DNA of 64,000 nucleotides from Uloborus plumipes (taxonomy: Eukaryota > Arthropoda > Arachnida > Araneae > Uloboridae), in assembly GCA_038373865.1 (NCBI GenBank), contig JAXGGA010002253.1:62001-126000 (forward strand). The letters run 5' to 3'. This document shows positions 10,919-21,930 of this stretch, piece after piece. The notes beneath the pieces were generated by a model. It ran no database searches and had not been told where the DNA came from. It was given only the letters and a program-made list of their open reading frames with translations. How positions within the stretch are numbered: position 1 is the stretch's first letter; each line of letters starts with the position of its first letter. The position numbers and the translations under genes are program-made.

Positions 10919-13706
10919 AAAACAGCTTTCAACATACCTAACCCAATTTTGTTTTTAAAAAAATAAGTACGTACTCACTGTTTTTTGTCTTTTAAACAAG
11001 AAGGTCACGTACAACAAAGCATCTACTGTGAATATTGTTAATTGTTTGAGCTGTCAATTGTTAGCGGCGGTCGTGTTAGGAAGACGCATTTTGAAATATA
11101 TAATTTTGTTTTCTTTCGATTCTCTACATTTTCCGTATTTTCAGTTGCCAATTTCAATCAGAAACTGAAACTTAATTATTCTAGTGGATGTACAACCAAA
11201 AAAAAAGGGGGGGGGGAGACGAAGAAAAAGAAAACAAGGCAAATTCATTTAACTGGTTCAATTTCAAAATTTATCTTGAAAACGCAGAACTAAAAACTTA
11301 GGGTATACCAGGGCACATTTACGCAGATTTTTTTCAATGAATTCATAATTTTTATGTTTCAAGTTAAGGAAATTTTAGACGTTATGGTCTTATAAAACAG
11401 TTGATAAAGTTCAGAAATGTGCATTCAGTGTTTGCCCTGTTTGAGTATTTAAGAGTCAAAAAAATGTTTAGGTCAATGTCTGTTATGTAAACTTGCCCCG
11501 TTCCCGGGGCACGTTTACGCAGTCTCACTTACTGACCCAGCCTCACTTACAGAATGGCATTTTTTATTATTTTGACATCTAACTTAGTTATACTATTCGC
11601 AAACAAGGTTAAAGTTCTGCTAATATTAATTTTTTTTTCTCTATGCATTTTTAGTTCATAAAAAGCTTCAATAAGTTCAACACAAAATTTACTCAAATTG
11701 GTCGAAAATAGGTTCTCCTCCCGGAGACACATATCGCGAAGAAAAAATGAATACACAGTTCGTTGTAATAATAAATAAGCAAAAAAGAAAAGAAGAAGGG
11801 GCTTAAAAAGATAAAAAGTAAAATAATGCGTTGCTCTAGTATAAGGAGAAAAAAATGCAACGAGAACGGATTGCAATGTGCTGCCCGCTGAGCATAAAAA
11901 AAAAGCAATTGGAGGGGACGAGTCGTAAAGTTTTGAGGCGAGGTCAAGGCCTGATTACCCAAAAGGCCTGGAAAGCTTGAGCTTCCCCTAAGAATCTTTA
12001 GAAGAGGGCCCAAACATGACTGAATAACTGCTTAAAAATTCCAGTTCCTGCTTTTAAATTCAGCCTTAAAGAGAACTAGTTCAATAAAATAAAATTTTAG
12101 TTGTGTTACAATGTACTTTTATGGTAATTTTAGGAAGTAATAAATCTGATTCAACAACAAACCACCCTCAGTCGCTGATGTACGAATTTCTTATGAGTTT
12201 GGAAAGGGAAAGGAGGAGGGAAAATCAACTTTTAACCTGTATTTTGCAGGGTAATATTTAGAAAAATTTTGTTAGGCAAAAGTAGAGGGCTCTGAAATGA
12301 GGCTGAACTTCCCTTAACTTCAGAGGTTAATCGGGCCCTGGTCGAGGTAATTTAATTTCCGGTCAAAGCAGATTCTTTTCCATACTTTTGATTTAAACAA
12401 TCCTTTCTTGAAAATATAACATATAGGAAAATTAGTAAAAGCCATGGTATAGAAAATGGTCAATTATAAAACTTATTGCAGCAATTTTTCTCTTGATGTC
12501 TTTAAATGATGTCAGTTCAGTTTTTTTTTTTTTTTGCAATTAATAATTTATTAATTCATATTTATTTAGAACAGCCAATCAACAGGAGATCCCGAAGTTC
12601 AAATTTTTGGGAGGGCGGAATTAACCAATTTCCCGAATAAAACATCAAATTTAACCGAATGGCAAAATACGGGCATGCACAAGTAAAGTACCAACATTTA
12701 ACGAAAAGAGACATTACTGTTTCCAAAGTTGCCAAACTGACAGGCATTATAAAAGATTAGGGACGTAGTGAAATAGGGGAGGGAGGCGTATCTGAGCCTA
12801 ATCCCATCATCTTACGGCACCAAAAACACCCTAAGATTGCCTTTTAATAACTTTTATTTCAGAAACATTCCAGGGAAAATCCTCTGGTATCCGTTTCCAC
12901 AAACATCTTCAAAGATTTTTTAAACTGGCTTTTTATGAAGCGTCAGTTTTAAAAAGTTTCCAAGTGAGATTCAACGAACTCCATCCTTTCCCATATCGTC
13001 AAAAATCATCTTCAATCGCGCATTTAGGACTAAAATATCGAAAAGTTCTGAGGAGAGTCCTGAAACCTATTTCTTTTCCTAACATCATTGAAGATTTTCG
13101 ATAATTTCGTATATCGGATTTCAACGGATCTGTGCAGGTGTGGCCTCTACTGCTCCCCCCCTCCTCACTTCCCAACATTTTGAAGATGGTCTAAAATTTC
13201 CAAAAAATTTCGGAGAAGAGTCCCCAATCGCCATCTCTTCACCCAGACTAGCACTGTCAGATGCATTGAGTTCCAACAAATGCATATTTGGAGTTTCAAT
13301 TTCGGAATTTAATCTGGGAAAACTCTCCAACGCTCCACCTCCACAAAATAACAGATCATCTAAGATTATTTCGTTTTTACACAGTGAGATCGAAAACTTT
13401 TGCGGGAAGTGACGCTGAAAAATATCAGTAATCTTGAAAGTTACCCACGAAATTGCCTCGGGAAGAGTTATCCCATTACTTTGCGAGAAATGGCTTAAAA
13501 TTACATTTTGAAAGCTTCAATTTTGAAAAATTTCTGAGGACCTTTCTTTTTCGAACATCATCAACAGGATGCAAAAAAAAAAAAAAAACGTATATTTCGG
13601 AAGCCGTCAGTTAGGTAGATTATAATTTTTAAATAATATTCAAAAGTAGCATTTTCTTTTAAAATTTTGCACAAGATTTTTTTTGTCATTTTTTACCTTC
13701 TGTTCA
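10919..13706. other. intergenic stretch, no supported gene
   Basis: AT-rich DNA with two related short blocks (GGGCACATTTACGCAG at about 11312 and GGGGCACGTTTACGCAG at about 11506). C-rich repetitive-looking stretches at 12770-13600 (for example CACTTCCCAACATTTTGAAG) give frames of up to 109 codons with no motif or splice support. Confidence 0.5.
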
Positions 13707-13712
13707 TTTATT
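13707..13712 (-). promoter_or_regulatory. polyadenylation signal AATAAA for the secreted-protein gene
   Basis: TTTATT on the plus strand gives AATAAA on the minus strand about 165 nt downstream of the stop codon at 13875. It is the first canonical signal seen after the last exon. Confidence 0.5.
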
Positions 13713-13874
13713 ATTACGTTTTCAAGTTTTTACAACTGCAAAATGTTTTTTTTTCCCATCATTAATTTCATTTTATGAAACTGTCTGCCCCATTTCTAAA
13801 AACAACCGGCAGAGTGTACATGTAATGTAGTAAGCACAAAGTCTCACAACACAAGATAATTTAATTTGGCAATT

Positions 13875-14033
13875 TTACAAGGAACGGAAGCTTTTGACGC
13901 CGAGCACGCAGACACGTGTCGCCCACAAGGTGTCAGTCAATTTCTTTCGGAAGTCGGGCTCGAATTTGTAGTAATGCTTGTACTGACGCTCGCATATTTT
14001 CTCTCTCGTCGTTTTCAAGCAGTCGAAGAACGC
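13875..14033 (-). CDS. secreted protein, last coding exon
   Basis: The polypyrimidine acceptor CTTTTTCTTTTCCAG precedes 14033. The exon is in phase 0 and encodes 52 residues starting AFFDCLKTTREKICERQ and ending LGVKSFRSL, then TAA at 13877-13875. It holds Cys98, Cys107 and Cys135. The plus-strand frames over the same DNA (13866-14069, 13916-14098) are shadows of this exon. Confidence 0.8.
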   Translation of the reverse strand, partial: AFFDCLKTTREKICERQYKHYYKFEPDFRKKLTDTLWATRVCVLGVKSFRSL

Positions 14034-17000
14034 CTGGAAAAGAAAAAGGGGAGTTATCTCAGACTGTGATCCACTTAGACAACATCACTTATGCATAAAA
14101 TTCTCGACTTCAAAATTTTAGTTATACGTCATTTTCATACTTTATAAAATTCTCAAAATTATTCGTCACCCCTCCCCCCTCCTCCCCATGCTTTTTGTTT
14201 CCCTCGTCCCGAATTCAGACCTTTTGCTAGAAAGTAGGCCAAAAGTAGAAATTCACAAGAGGTTGAAGATCTTGACAATAGGACCAAAGGCATAAGGGCA
14301 TCAATATGGTTGGACTAATTAGCAATTAGTATTTCTTGTCCTATCTTTTGAGCCCCCCCCCCTCCCCACTTCTCCTTCCTTGTTCTACCACACGTTTGTT
14401 TTGTCAGTTTCTTAAAAACCTAAAATATCTCGCAAGCGCTAAGTACTCCCATTAAAAGTGAAAAAGACAAGTTTTAAAGCAATTTGACAAGAATGCACGA
14501 AAAACAAAAATGGAAAAGGTATGCACTTTTAACTAGCCCTTGGTTTCTAATACAAAAACCATTCCCTGTGACAGTAATAATAATAATAATTAATAATAAT
14601 ACAATAACAATAGTAATAATAATTGAGGGTTGGTGGATAAGCTTAAAAAAAATCTTTTTTTAAAAAAAGGTTCTATTTAAAAAAAGAAAAAAAAAAAAAA
14701 ACACCAACTCTTACTTTGCTCAAAAACATTAAAAAGTTAAACACATTACTTTTTTTTTTAATTTTTAATTAGTCCGTTTAAATTTGTTTATTTTTTGTTA
14801 ATAAATTGTTTATTAAACTTTTGATAGCATGTCTTTTCATGAATATGTCTCGTCATATGTTAGTCCCTTGAAAGACGTATACACTATGATTTACTGTAAT
14901 TGGGTTTTATATAGTAAGAAAATATTCTAACATAAAGCTTTACAGGAAAAATTAAATTTTCTGTTTTAAAAGTGTTATTTATTGTTTAACACAAGCATTT
15001 TTAATTTTCTAAATATCGTATATAAAACGATCTAGGTAGTATTTTATAGTATAATGTGTTTACTTCAATTGATATTTCACTCGAAAAAAAAAACATATAT
15101 TAAAAACAAGCACTTACTGTTCTGACTCCACACTTCGTTCTAAAAGCTACTCTGTCATCGTCAAGATAGGACAGCAACTTGTGCGCTCTCAAGAAAGTCT
15201 GGCCACATTTGTGTAAAGCAGCTTTATGACACTCTTCTGAAAAGAATATGGTAAATAAACAAGTCATGAACTACGTTGCAAGTTGTTTACCGAGCATTCA
15301 AATGGCATTGTCTTATTAATAAATTAAAACTTTTGATTTGAACATTGATTCCTTCGTTTATAAGCAAACGATAGAATAAATTATTTTTCAGGAATCGGGA
15401 ACAAAAAGAAAGAAAGAACATATTACAAAACAGGATAAAAAGGAATCAAACCACCATTCGAATAAATTTAAATTACATTTCAGTAGCGTACACAATTTTT
15501 ATATAAATGTGTCATTGAGAGATATTGTAGGAATTAGTCTGGCGGACTTTAAAATTGCTGAAGATATAAAGATAGGTACCACAACTTACATAGGCCAAAT
15601 CCACAGACCCTAATCAAAATGGGATGGGGAGAGAAAGACAGAAAGAAAAAGTATTTTAATAACTTGAATTGTTTGAGTTATTATTAGAATTACTAACCCT
15701 CTCAAAAACTTTTTTACTGATGCTATCACGTTTTGTGATAACTATTGTGGAATTACGTATTTTTATCCATAAAACTGCAGACAATATTTCTCTTTATGTA
15801 AAAAAAATAATACTCGTAATAATAATAATCGAATGATTAAAAAATATGTTAAAACATAATTAATTTTTGCCTTCAAAAATTAAATAAAAAATAAATGAAT
15901 TCTAAAAATAAAATTCAACTTTTTTTTCTTACTAATTTTCTTTTTTCCAAGGAAATTCAACGGAACAAAAAGGAAATTTCAATAACTACACAACAGCCAA
16001 TAGCAAAAACTGATACCGTATCGATCAACAAAAACATGTCCCCATTTCCATCTTTATATTAATTTCTAAACATTGGATTTACTACATAAAGATGCTTGAG
16101 TAACCTTTCTGTTCCAGTAGATTTCTTATAATTAATATTTTGGCCATAGAAAGAAGATCGTTAGCAGATAATTCAATGAAGTGAAGTGAATAAAAAGGTT
16201 TTCTTTTTCCCATGACATTTTGCTATTCAAGCGAGAGTGGATGCTATGAACGGTAAAAAGACAATGAACCGTAATGAGAGGTACAGTGCATAGTAAGCCC
16301 TTCATATCGTACAGTGCAAAAAATAAACTGTTGTTTTGACAGTATAATACTGGAACTTCTGCTGCCAGTGTTACTGTAGTTAATACTGTATGCCAATAAT
16401 ACTCTAAAAACAACAGTTAGTTTTTTGTAGTGTAGGGTGAATGCTACAAATATGTAACCACAATTCAGTTCTGCTTTGAGAAAAACTCAACTAATCAATA
16501 TTTTTCGTGATTTTTAGGGATGTGAAAATTTATTCAAATCTTATAAAACTACTACAATCAAGAAATCATATAATTACTAGCTGCGTGGCCCGGCGTTGCA
16601 CGGGCTGTAATGTAGTGAAGGCAGTTTGAGAAAACTACTCGCCACCAAGGCGGCTCGCCTTTAAAGTAATGAGAAAAGTTTAAACAGTTTACTCGCCGTC
16701 AAGGCGGCTCGCGTTTACAGTAGCGAGGAAAGTTTCAATAAACTACTCGCCGCCAAGGCGGCTCGCCTTTACAGTACCAAGGAAAAGTTTATTAAACTAC
16801 TCCCCGCTAAAGCGGCTCGCTAAAAAGCTTTTCTGCATCAAAGAATCAATCGAATTATTTGCACATGCTTCCTCAAAAATAAAGACGATGTCAAGTAGCG
16901 CATACTTAGCACTCTCCCTAAATAACAAATAAAATTCCTTTCCAAAAACAATTATATCCAAACCGCTTTCTTCCTGTAAAATTAATTGCAAAATTCTAAA

Positions 17001-20000
17001 CGAAAAAGTTCTTTTAATATTTGGATCGCAGCCAAAAAAAGTCCCTTCTAAATACAGCAATTGCAATTTTATTCAAAAACACATTTTCAAAATGGTACCA
17101 GAGAAAAAATATGTCATTAATAATTAGAATAAAAACAATTGTTAGAACTTTGTTATGACACGTATTCAAAATGACAATGGAAAAAAATAACACTCTTTCA
17201 TTTTAAAAAGTTCAATTTAATTAACGTTTTAATTTAAAATCGCAACGGAAAGAAATAAATATCTTGGAATTTTAAATAGTTCAATAATTTAATTAACGTT
17301 TTAATTCAAAATGGCAACGGTAGGAAATAAATATCTTGGAATTTTAAACAGTTCAATAATTTAATTAACGTTTTTATTCAAATGGCAACGGTAAGAAATA
17401 AATGTCTTGGACGTTTAATCATGTATTAGGCTTAATCGCTTTAAACTTGACTACTTATTAATTGATATCTTCACTAATTAAAATCGTATAATCATATTGA
17501 TTGAAACTAATGAAGCCTGAAAAATTACCTATCTATCGGTACCTGGTTCGACTTTCAGTTCGTTGGCGTTCAGGAGAAATAAGCGTGACATAGAAAGATA
17601 GAAAGATATACTCAGTTTTTAATATAAGTAGATTTTATTGCGCACTTTTTTAGTGCGAACTAAGTTTAGAGGAAGAGGTCCTAAATGGGCTAGGGTCTAG
17701 TGCTGCGACATCGATGTTTCACGGTCGATGTTTTTCAAACATCGATGTTTCGAGTTCGATGTTATTTTCGATGACGATGTTTTATATTTCAGTAAAGAAG
17801 GGGCTTAAAAATGTGGGATAATTGTATTTATTGAGGCATTTATGCATATCGTATGTCGGAAATTGCAGAATTAATCTTATTGGAAAGAGTTTTCCATGAT
17901 TATCCAAGTAGCATTAAATCATCGGATTTTGCTCGGTCGATCAACGAACTCCTCGTAAACTGATCCCGTAACGCACGATGACATCGTTCCGATCAGTATC
18001 CGAGCGCGGTTTTCGATGAGCTACTTTTCATCGGAAAGCGATATCCTTCCGATCAACTTTCCCGATGAAAATAAGTCGAGTATCCAAAATTGATCCTAAA
18101 TTCATCGGCACGGGACTGCACTGCTCGTAAATTGCTCCAAATCTCATCGTATTTCGAGCAAAATTCATCGGATTTTGCTGTTCGGATTCTGTTTGGCCGA
18201 TGAGACATATTGGAGCAATTCCCGATGAAAACTCATCGAATCCGATCATCGGCAGATGAGAATTTCATCGGGTTTCGATGAATGGCCGATCATCGGCCGA
18301 TGAGATTATGCTGCTAGGGCGAATCCATGTTTTGAGCTCGATATTTTTTAAGCATTAAAAATTAAAAAAGCGATAAAAAAATATTCTTCGTTATTCAGCA
18401 GTTGCAGTTATTGGAAAAAATTACTTTAATAACTGCGAATCGTTTACGGTCGATGATTTTTAAACATCGTTGTTTCGCGTTCGAGGTTGGTCTTTAAAAA
18501 AAATATTATATTTTATAAACAAAATAAGAAAAAAGTTATATTTACAAATAATATTTACATATCATTTACTTACCTCTATCGTCATGATGCGATATGTAAT
18601 TGTATAACTCTTTGTCTTTCGAATGCTGTTCTGATTTTTCAGAATCGTGAACTCTATAAGAGAATTCAAAAATATGAATACTGTAAGACACTACAAATAA
18701 ATATTGTATAACAATGTATTTTAATAATGTATAACAATACGCAAAAATATTCTAGAACAATGCACTGAAATATTAAGCAACAATACCAACGCACGTATAT
18801 TTTCACATTTATAGAACGAAAATATGATTCACTTCTACGGAAGCACAAATGGCACCTGAGACCTGATAAAAGTGTAAAGTGATAGTTGAGAATAAGTTTA
18901 ATGTTCATATTTAAAAATGTTCAATGCGGATGAATCCTAGTTTAAGGTCCGGCGATAAATTATTAAATCTGGCAATCATTAGATTTATGGTTTCTAATTT
19001 AGATTTATGGTTTTCTGGCAACCATTTATTAATTCTGCCCACAGTCTGAAAAAAATCGCCAAACCTGGACCTTAAAGTAGGAATTTACCTTCAATGCAAT
19101 CGATATTTTGGAATGAGAGAAGCGGAAGTCTGAAAATAAACAATTTAAAGTTAATTTATGTACATGAAAATCATTTTGCCAAATGGCACCAAATTGTAGC
19201 CAAACTTCGACTGTTTCACCATCGAACGGTAAAAGTGCAAACGTTAATGTAACGTTCCTGAAATATTCTCTTGCTTAAAACAGTTAAAGGAAGAATAGTT
19301 CATAGCCAGAGTTTGCAAATTATTGAACAGAAATATTAATGAAAAATTATATTTCAATGGAAGCATATAATTTTTCATCTAGCCGTCCGGTTTAATTTTA
19401 TTTTTACGAACATATTAATTTGTATTGTATTGCAACAAATATAGAACAAATGAGTAAACGAAAGGCAAAATCAAGTTGAATATATTTCTACTTCTTGTTA
19501 CATAGTAAACGAAGTACTGTCGTCCCCGCTTAATCGGGTAACGGATAAACGAATACCCCGCTTATGCGAATAAAACATCCCGGAACCCATGCCATAGACG
19601 CCATGTTAAAGATCCCCGCTTAATCAAATAATATGTCTGGGAACCGACAGTATTCGTTTAAGCGGGACCAACAGTATTATAACCACGAAATTTTGTTCAC
19701 TCAAGTTTTGGCCTAAATTAACTTTTTACTCATACCGAATGAATACTGGGTAGTTATTTTCGGCCCGTTCGCACGTACATATGTACTTAAAAACCTATGA
19801 ACCAGTGGTCCATACGACATAGATATTTCAAAACGTCGATGTTTAAAAGGTAAAAAACGTTACAGACTTTTTATTGTATGGAAACAAGTTTCTGGTCGTT
19901 TAGAGAAAAATGCTTGCGATCTTACACTAAATTTTTTTACTAAAGCTATCACTTTATAGAAGTTACACAGATAGCTTTCTTGACTCATACCTTTGATGGT

Positions 20001-20630
20001 ACTCATCGTTTAAATATTCCAACAAAATTTGCATAGTTCTTTTTAAAGAGGTACACTGCAAAAAATGAACTGTTGCTTTTACGGTATAATACTGGCAGTC
20101 GAGGTTCCAATTTAAAACATGCACAGTAAGAAATTGTGTAGCTAGCAATTTCAGTTTCCTACTGTAAAGTTAGAAATTTTAGTTTATTGCCGTAAAATTT
20201 AGCTGTATTATACTGTAAATACAGCAGTATAATACTGGCAGCAGAGGTTCCAGTTTGAAACTGTAAAATTCTCGGTAATAAACTGTAAAATTAACTATCT
20301 GACAGTTTATTACTGTAAAATTAGCAATTTTAGTTTAGTACTGTAAAGTTAGCAATTTTACAGTTTATTAGAGTAAAGTTTGACATTTTTACAGTTTATT
20401 AGAGTAAAATTAGACATTTTTAATTTTTACAGTTTATCGCTATAAAATTCGCTGAATTATACTGTAAAACAACATTCATTTCAACAGTGTACGTATAGTT
20501 AAGTCTCTCACCTCTCTAGGTGGGAGTGCTTGAATGAGGATTTATGGTGGAGTTTCCTTTCTTGAGTTGGCACTAACAGACAGAGGAAGAGGGTTGTCAC
20601 ACCAGCTAGGGTGCAGCCCTTTAGCCTCAT
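13875..20630 (-). CDS. spliced small secreted Cys-rich protein, DUF19-like (gene span)
   Basis: Coding exons on the minus strand at 20630-20512, 19129-19089 (or alternative 18653-18574), 15236-15118 and 14033-13875 join in frame through AG/GT sites. With the 41-bp exon the product is 145 aa. Residues 1-22 are a signal peptide (MRLK then a hydrophobic core TLAGVTTLFLCLLV), and the mature part carries seven cysteines (51, 56, 64, 89, 98, 107, 135). The order CIEEEC, HKCGQTF, TKC, AFFDCL, KIC, LW..RVC resembles DUF19-type secreted proteins of arthropods. The seven intron-phase choices and splice motifs are mutually consistent, which chance does not readily give. Introns of about 1.4, 3.9 and 1.1 kb contain Helitron-like, pogo-like and foldback repeats. 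Function unknown; probably extracellular. Family assignment is by pattern only. Confidence 0.75.
14574..14632. repeat. (TAA)n microsatellite, interrupted
   Basis: Runs of TAA/AAT with a few substitutions, in the last intron of the secreted-protein gene. Confidence 0.9.
15118..15236 (-). CDS. secreted protein, central Cys-rich exon
   Basis: Acceptor ATTCTTTTCAG precedes 15236 and donor ACA|GTAAGT follows 15118. The 119 bp (2 + 39 codons) are open in only one frame compatible with the neighbours and encode ECHKAALHKCGQTFLRAHK followed by LLSYLDDDRVAFRTKCGVRT, with three cysteines. It is visibly richer in G and C than the flanking introns. Confidence 0.8.
16312..16432. mobile_element. TA-flanked palindromic MITE, family A copy 1 (short)
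   Basis: Starts CAGTGCAAAAAATAAACTG and ends with the complementary CAGTTAGTTTTTTGTAGTG, flanked by TA (16310-16311, 16433-16434). The interior has ACAGTATAATACTGG. It lacks the internal repeat array found in the longer copies at 20054, 23947, 26490 and 59809. Confidence 0.75.
16635..16825. repeat. 54-bp minisatellite, about four units, hairpin-bearing
   Basis: ACTCGCC starts units at 16637, 16691 and 16745, with a diverged ACTCCCC at 16799: an exact 54-bp period. Each unit contains CTCGCCGCCAAGGCGGCTCG, a perfect GCCGCC/GGCGGC hairpin, then a TTTACAGTA-type spacer. Confidence 0.9.
17155..17415. repeat. 72-bp minisatellite, about 3.5 units
   Basis: TTAACG marks successive units at 17221, 17293 and 17365 (period 72 bp). 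Each has the blocks TTCAATAATTTAATTAACG, ATTCAAAATGGCAACGG and GAAATAAATATCTTGG. A partial leading unit begins near 17155. Confidence 0.9.
17698..17800. mobile_element. end fragment with repeated CATCGATGTTT motifs, possibly hAT
   Basis: TAGTGCTGCGACATCGATG is followed by several ACATCGATGTTT/GGTCGATGTTT words, a subterminal-repeat pattern seen in some hAT ends. Related words recur at 18437-18485 and 19833-19845, but no clean partner end or TSD was found. Confidence 0.35.
17909..18316. mobile_element. foldback repeat rich in TCATCGG/CCGATGA
   Basis: The segment starts TAGCATTAAATCATCGG and ends CCGATGAGATTATGCTGCTA, inverted relatives of each other. Inside are more than ten copies of ATCGG or its complement in alternating orientation. 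This is clearly not surrounding AT-rich DNA. No obvious TSD; superfamily unknown. Confidence 0.6.
18574..18653 (-). CDS. possible alternative 80-bp exon of the secreted-protein gene
   Basis: Acceptor TTCTCTTATAG precedes 18653 and the strong donor AGAG|GTAAGT follows 18574. Entry phase 2 and exit phase 1 are identical to the 41-bp exon, so it can replace it but not follow it: using both shifts the frame and hits a stop in the next exon. In frame it encodes 26 residues rich in Asp, Glu, Lys and His (VHDSEKSEQHSKDKELYNY and ISHHDDR) with no Cys. It could be an alternative cassette or a splice-site coincidence; RNA evidence would decide. Confidence 0.4.
19089..19129 (-). CDS. secreted protein, 41-bp exon carrying first mature Cys
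   Basis: Acceptor TTTATTTTCAG precedes 19129 and donor GAAG|GTAAAT follows 19089. It enters in phase 2 and leaves in phase 1, matching both neighbours exactly, and encodes (R)LPLLSFQNIDCIE plus the first base of the next Glu. It places Cys51 five residues before Cys56 of the next exon, the CxxxxC spacing at the start of the Cys-rich domain. It appears to be mutually exclusive with 18574-18653, which has the same phases. Confidence 0.65.
19517..19674. mobile_element. pogo/Tigger-like MITE with TA duplication
   Basis: Ends CTGTCGTCCCCGCTTAATCG and GTTTAAGCGGGACCAACAG are inverted relatives flanked by TA (19515-19516, 19675-19676). The CCGCTTAATCGG type of end is typical of pogo-like elements. 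158 bp, non-coding, in an intron of the secreted-protein gene. Confidence 0.7.
20054..20489. mobile_element. TA-flanked palindromic MITE, family A copy 2 (with internal array)
   Basis: Starts CACTGCAAAAAATGAACTG and ends with a degraded CATTTCAACAGTG, flanked by TA on both sides. The interior is an array of AGCAATTTTACAGTTTATT-like units in both orientations. Confidence 0.8.
20512..20630 (-). CDS. secreted protein, first coding exon (signal peptide)
   Basis: The exon starts after acceptor TTTTTCAG (20648-20655) at 20647, has 17 nt of 5' UTR, then ATG at 20630. It encodes 39 codons: a signal peptide with core TLAGVTTLFLCLLV and a basic, His-rich segment (ERKLHHKSSFKHSHLE). It ends AGAG|GTGAGA in phase 2 (donor 20511-20510). 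An acceptor just before the ATG implies at least one upstream non-coding exon. A TA-flanked MITE (20054-20489) sits 22 bp inside the following intron. Confidence 0.75.
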
Positions 20631-20754
20631 ACTACAACCGACAGCCTCTGAAAAATATACATTTGAAAATGCATTAATAAATCGAAATTATTTTTTAAGT
20701 AATACCATATTACGTATGGTAATCATCAAATAATAAATTACACCGGGTGGCAAA

Positions 20755-21090
20755 AAAAAAAAATGCTTCTGACACCTTTTTTGCTCATTCTTTTGTAAAA
20801 TTACACCCTGAATTCAAATATGACCATCGTTTACCCACATCACCCACCACTTTTTGGAAATAACGCACCTCTCCGCTTTTTTAATGTTTTTGAGTTTGTT
20901 AGTTTCCTTTTTTTTTGGGGGGGGGGGGAGGAGCACAATATTAACCATTAATATTCTTTTCAGGGGATAGAGAGGTGAAACTTTCAAAGGGGGTGAACAT
21001 TTGCAGCAAGTTGGATGACCTATGAAGGTATTCCCCCCTGAAATATTGCTTAACTTATCAAAACCAATCTTTTTTTCTTGCGATTTGCTT
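20755..21090. repeat. dispersed repeat, family B copy 1
   Basis: Shares the ordered blocks AATGCTTCTG, CCTGAATTCAAATATGACC, ACCCACATCAC, a T/G-run and a trailing ATATT...TTTTTCTTG with 25232-25540. About 330 bp; ends not defined. Confidence 0.6.
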
Positions 21091-21399
21091 GACAATTTTT
21101 TCATTCATTTCCGAGTGGTAAACCATTGTTTCGGACTGACTTCTAGCCCCGTGTCCGAAAAAGATTTAACGTTGTAAAAAAAGCAATTTTCCTTTTTGGA
21201 AACAACACATGTTGTATACTAGTCCCACCGCAGATCTTCAGTAATTTCAAGTATTATCTATATTTATTCAAGTTACATTCACAGGTATAATTACGATTAA
21301 AAAATTAATTAAGTCTGCCAATAATAATCTGTATTTGTATTTCTGCAGATGCACCGGCCCATTATTTATCAAAACCAAAATTAAGACTAAAAAAATCAG

Positions 21400-21930
21400 T
21401 CTTACACATTCAAAAAATCTATTTCTTAGTATTCACTGCATGAAATTAAGGCATGTTTTCCCAACAAATATTTTGAATGTTCATTATTATGCGTGGTAAA
21501 ATCTTAAGAGTTTGATCGATATCGACAAAATACGCGCTTGATTAACCGTGTAGTTCATCGTCCACAAATTTGTAGAGCACCACTGCAATCATGTATGCAT
21601 CATTTTTCGCAGATCAAATAAATATGTGTCATCATTTTAATTATTCTATAAATATGTAACAGAACTAAAATTAAATTTTCAAAATCTATCCAACATATTC
21701 AAAAATCTATTTCTTAATGCCCTTTTTTTGCATAAAATCAAGGCCTGTTTTTCCCTTCAAAATATTTTGAATGTTATTAGTCTGTATGGTAAAATCTTAA
21801 CACTTTAGTAAACTATATGGATAAAATACGCGCTCGATTAACCGCATAGTTCACCGCCCACTAGTTTGCAGAGCACCACTGCAACCACGACGCTAATGCA
21901 AGCATCTCTTTTCGCAGAAATAAATTAATT
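21400..21930. repeat. tandem duplication, period about 290 bp, diverged
   Basis: ACATTCAAAAAATCTATTTC (about 21406), then AATATTTTGAATGTT, GGTAAAATCTTAA, AAAATACGCGCT, GATTAACCG and AGAGCACCACTGCAA, recurs in order from about 21696 to 21885. Substitutions and small indels separate the units. It lies upstream of the first known exon of the secreted-protein gene. Confidence 0.8.

Larger units (their letters stand above)
16577..17632 (-). mobile_element. non-autonomous Helitron-like element with two minisatellites
   Basis: On the minus strand it starts A|TCTACTTATATTAAAAAC at 17632 and ends with a CCCGTGCAACGCCGGG hairpin followed by GCTAG|T at 16577. That is the Helitron signature of 5'-TC, 3'-CTRR with a preceding hairpin, and A/T insertion. 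No Rep/helicase coding. It carries a 54-bp array and a 72-bp array and lies in an intron of the secreted-protein gene. Confidence 0.65.

Noticed and set aside
11312..11530. Direct words GGGCACATTTACGCAG and GGGGCACGTTTACGCAG as transposon ends
   Set aside because: Same orientation, no inverted partner and no flanking duplication.
11547..12013. Overlapping minus-strand frames of 106-109 codons
   Set aside because: Phe/Leu-rich translations of A/T-rich DNA, no motif, splice context or start context.
13140..13412. 90-codon plus frame with a mirrored minus frame
   Set aside because: Starts at a GTG within C-rich repetitive-looking sequence, no domain, no splice signals.
13866..14098. Plus-strand frames of 60-67 codons
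   Set aside because: They overlap the last exon of the minus-strand secreted-protein gene, which has a strong acceptor, phase match and stop.
16635..16825. Regular repeats with hairpins resembling a CRISPR array
   Set aside because: Units are contiguous 54-bp tandem copies without unique spacers, in an intron of a eukaryotic gene; it is a minisatellite.
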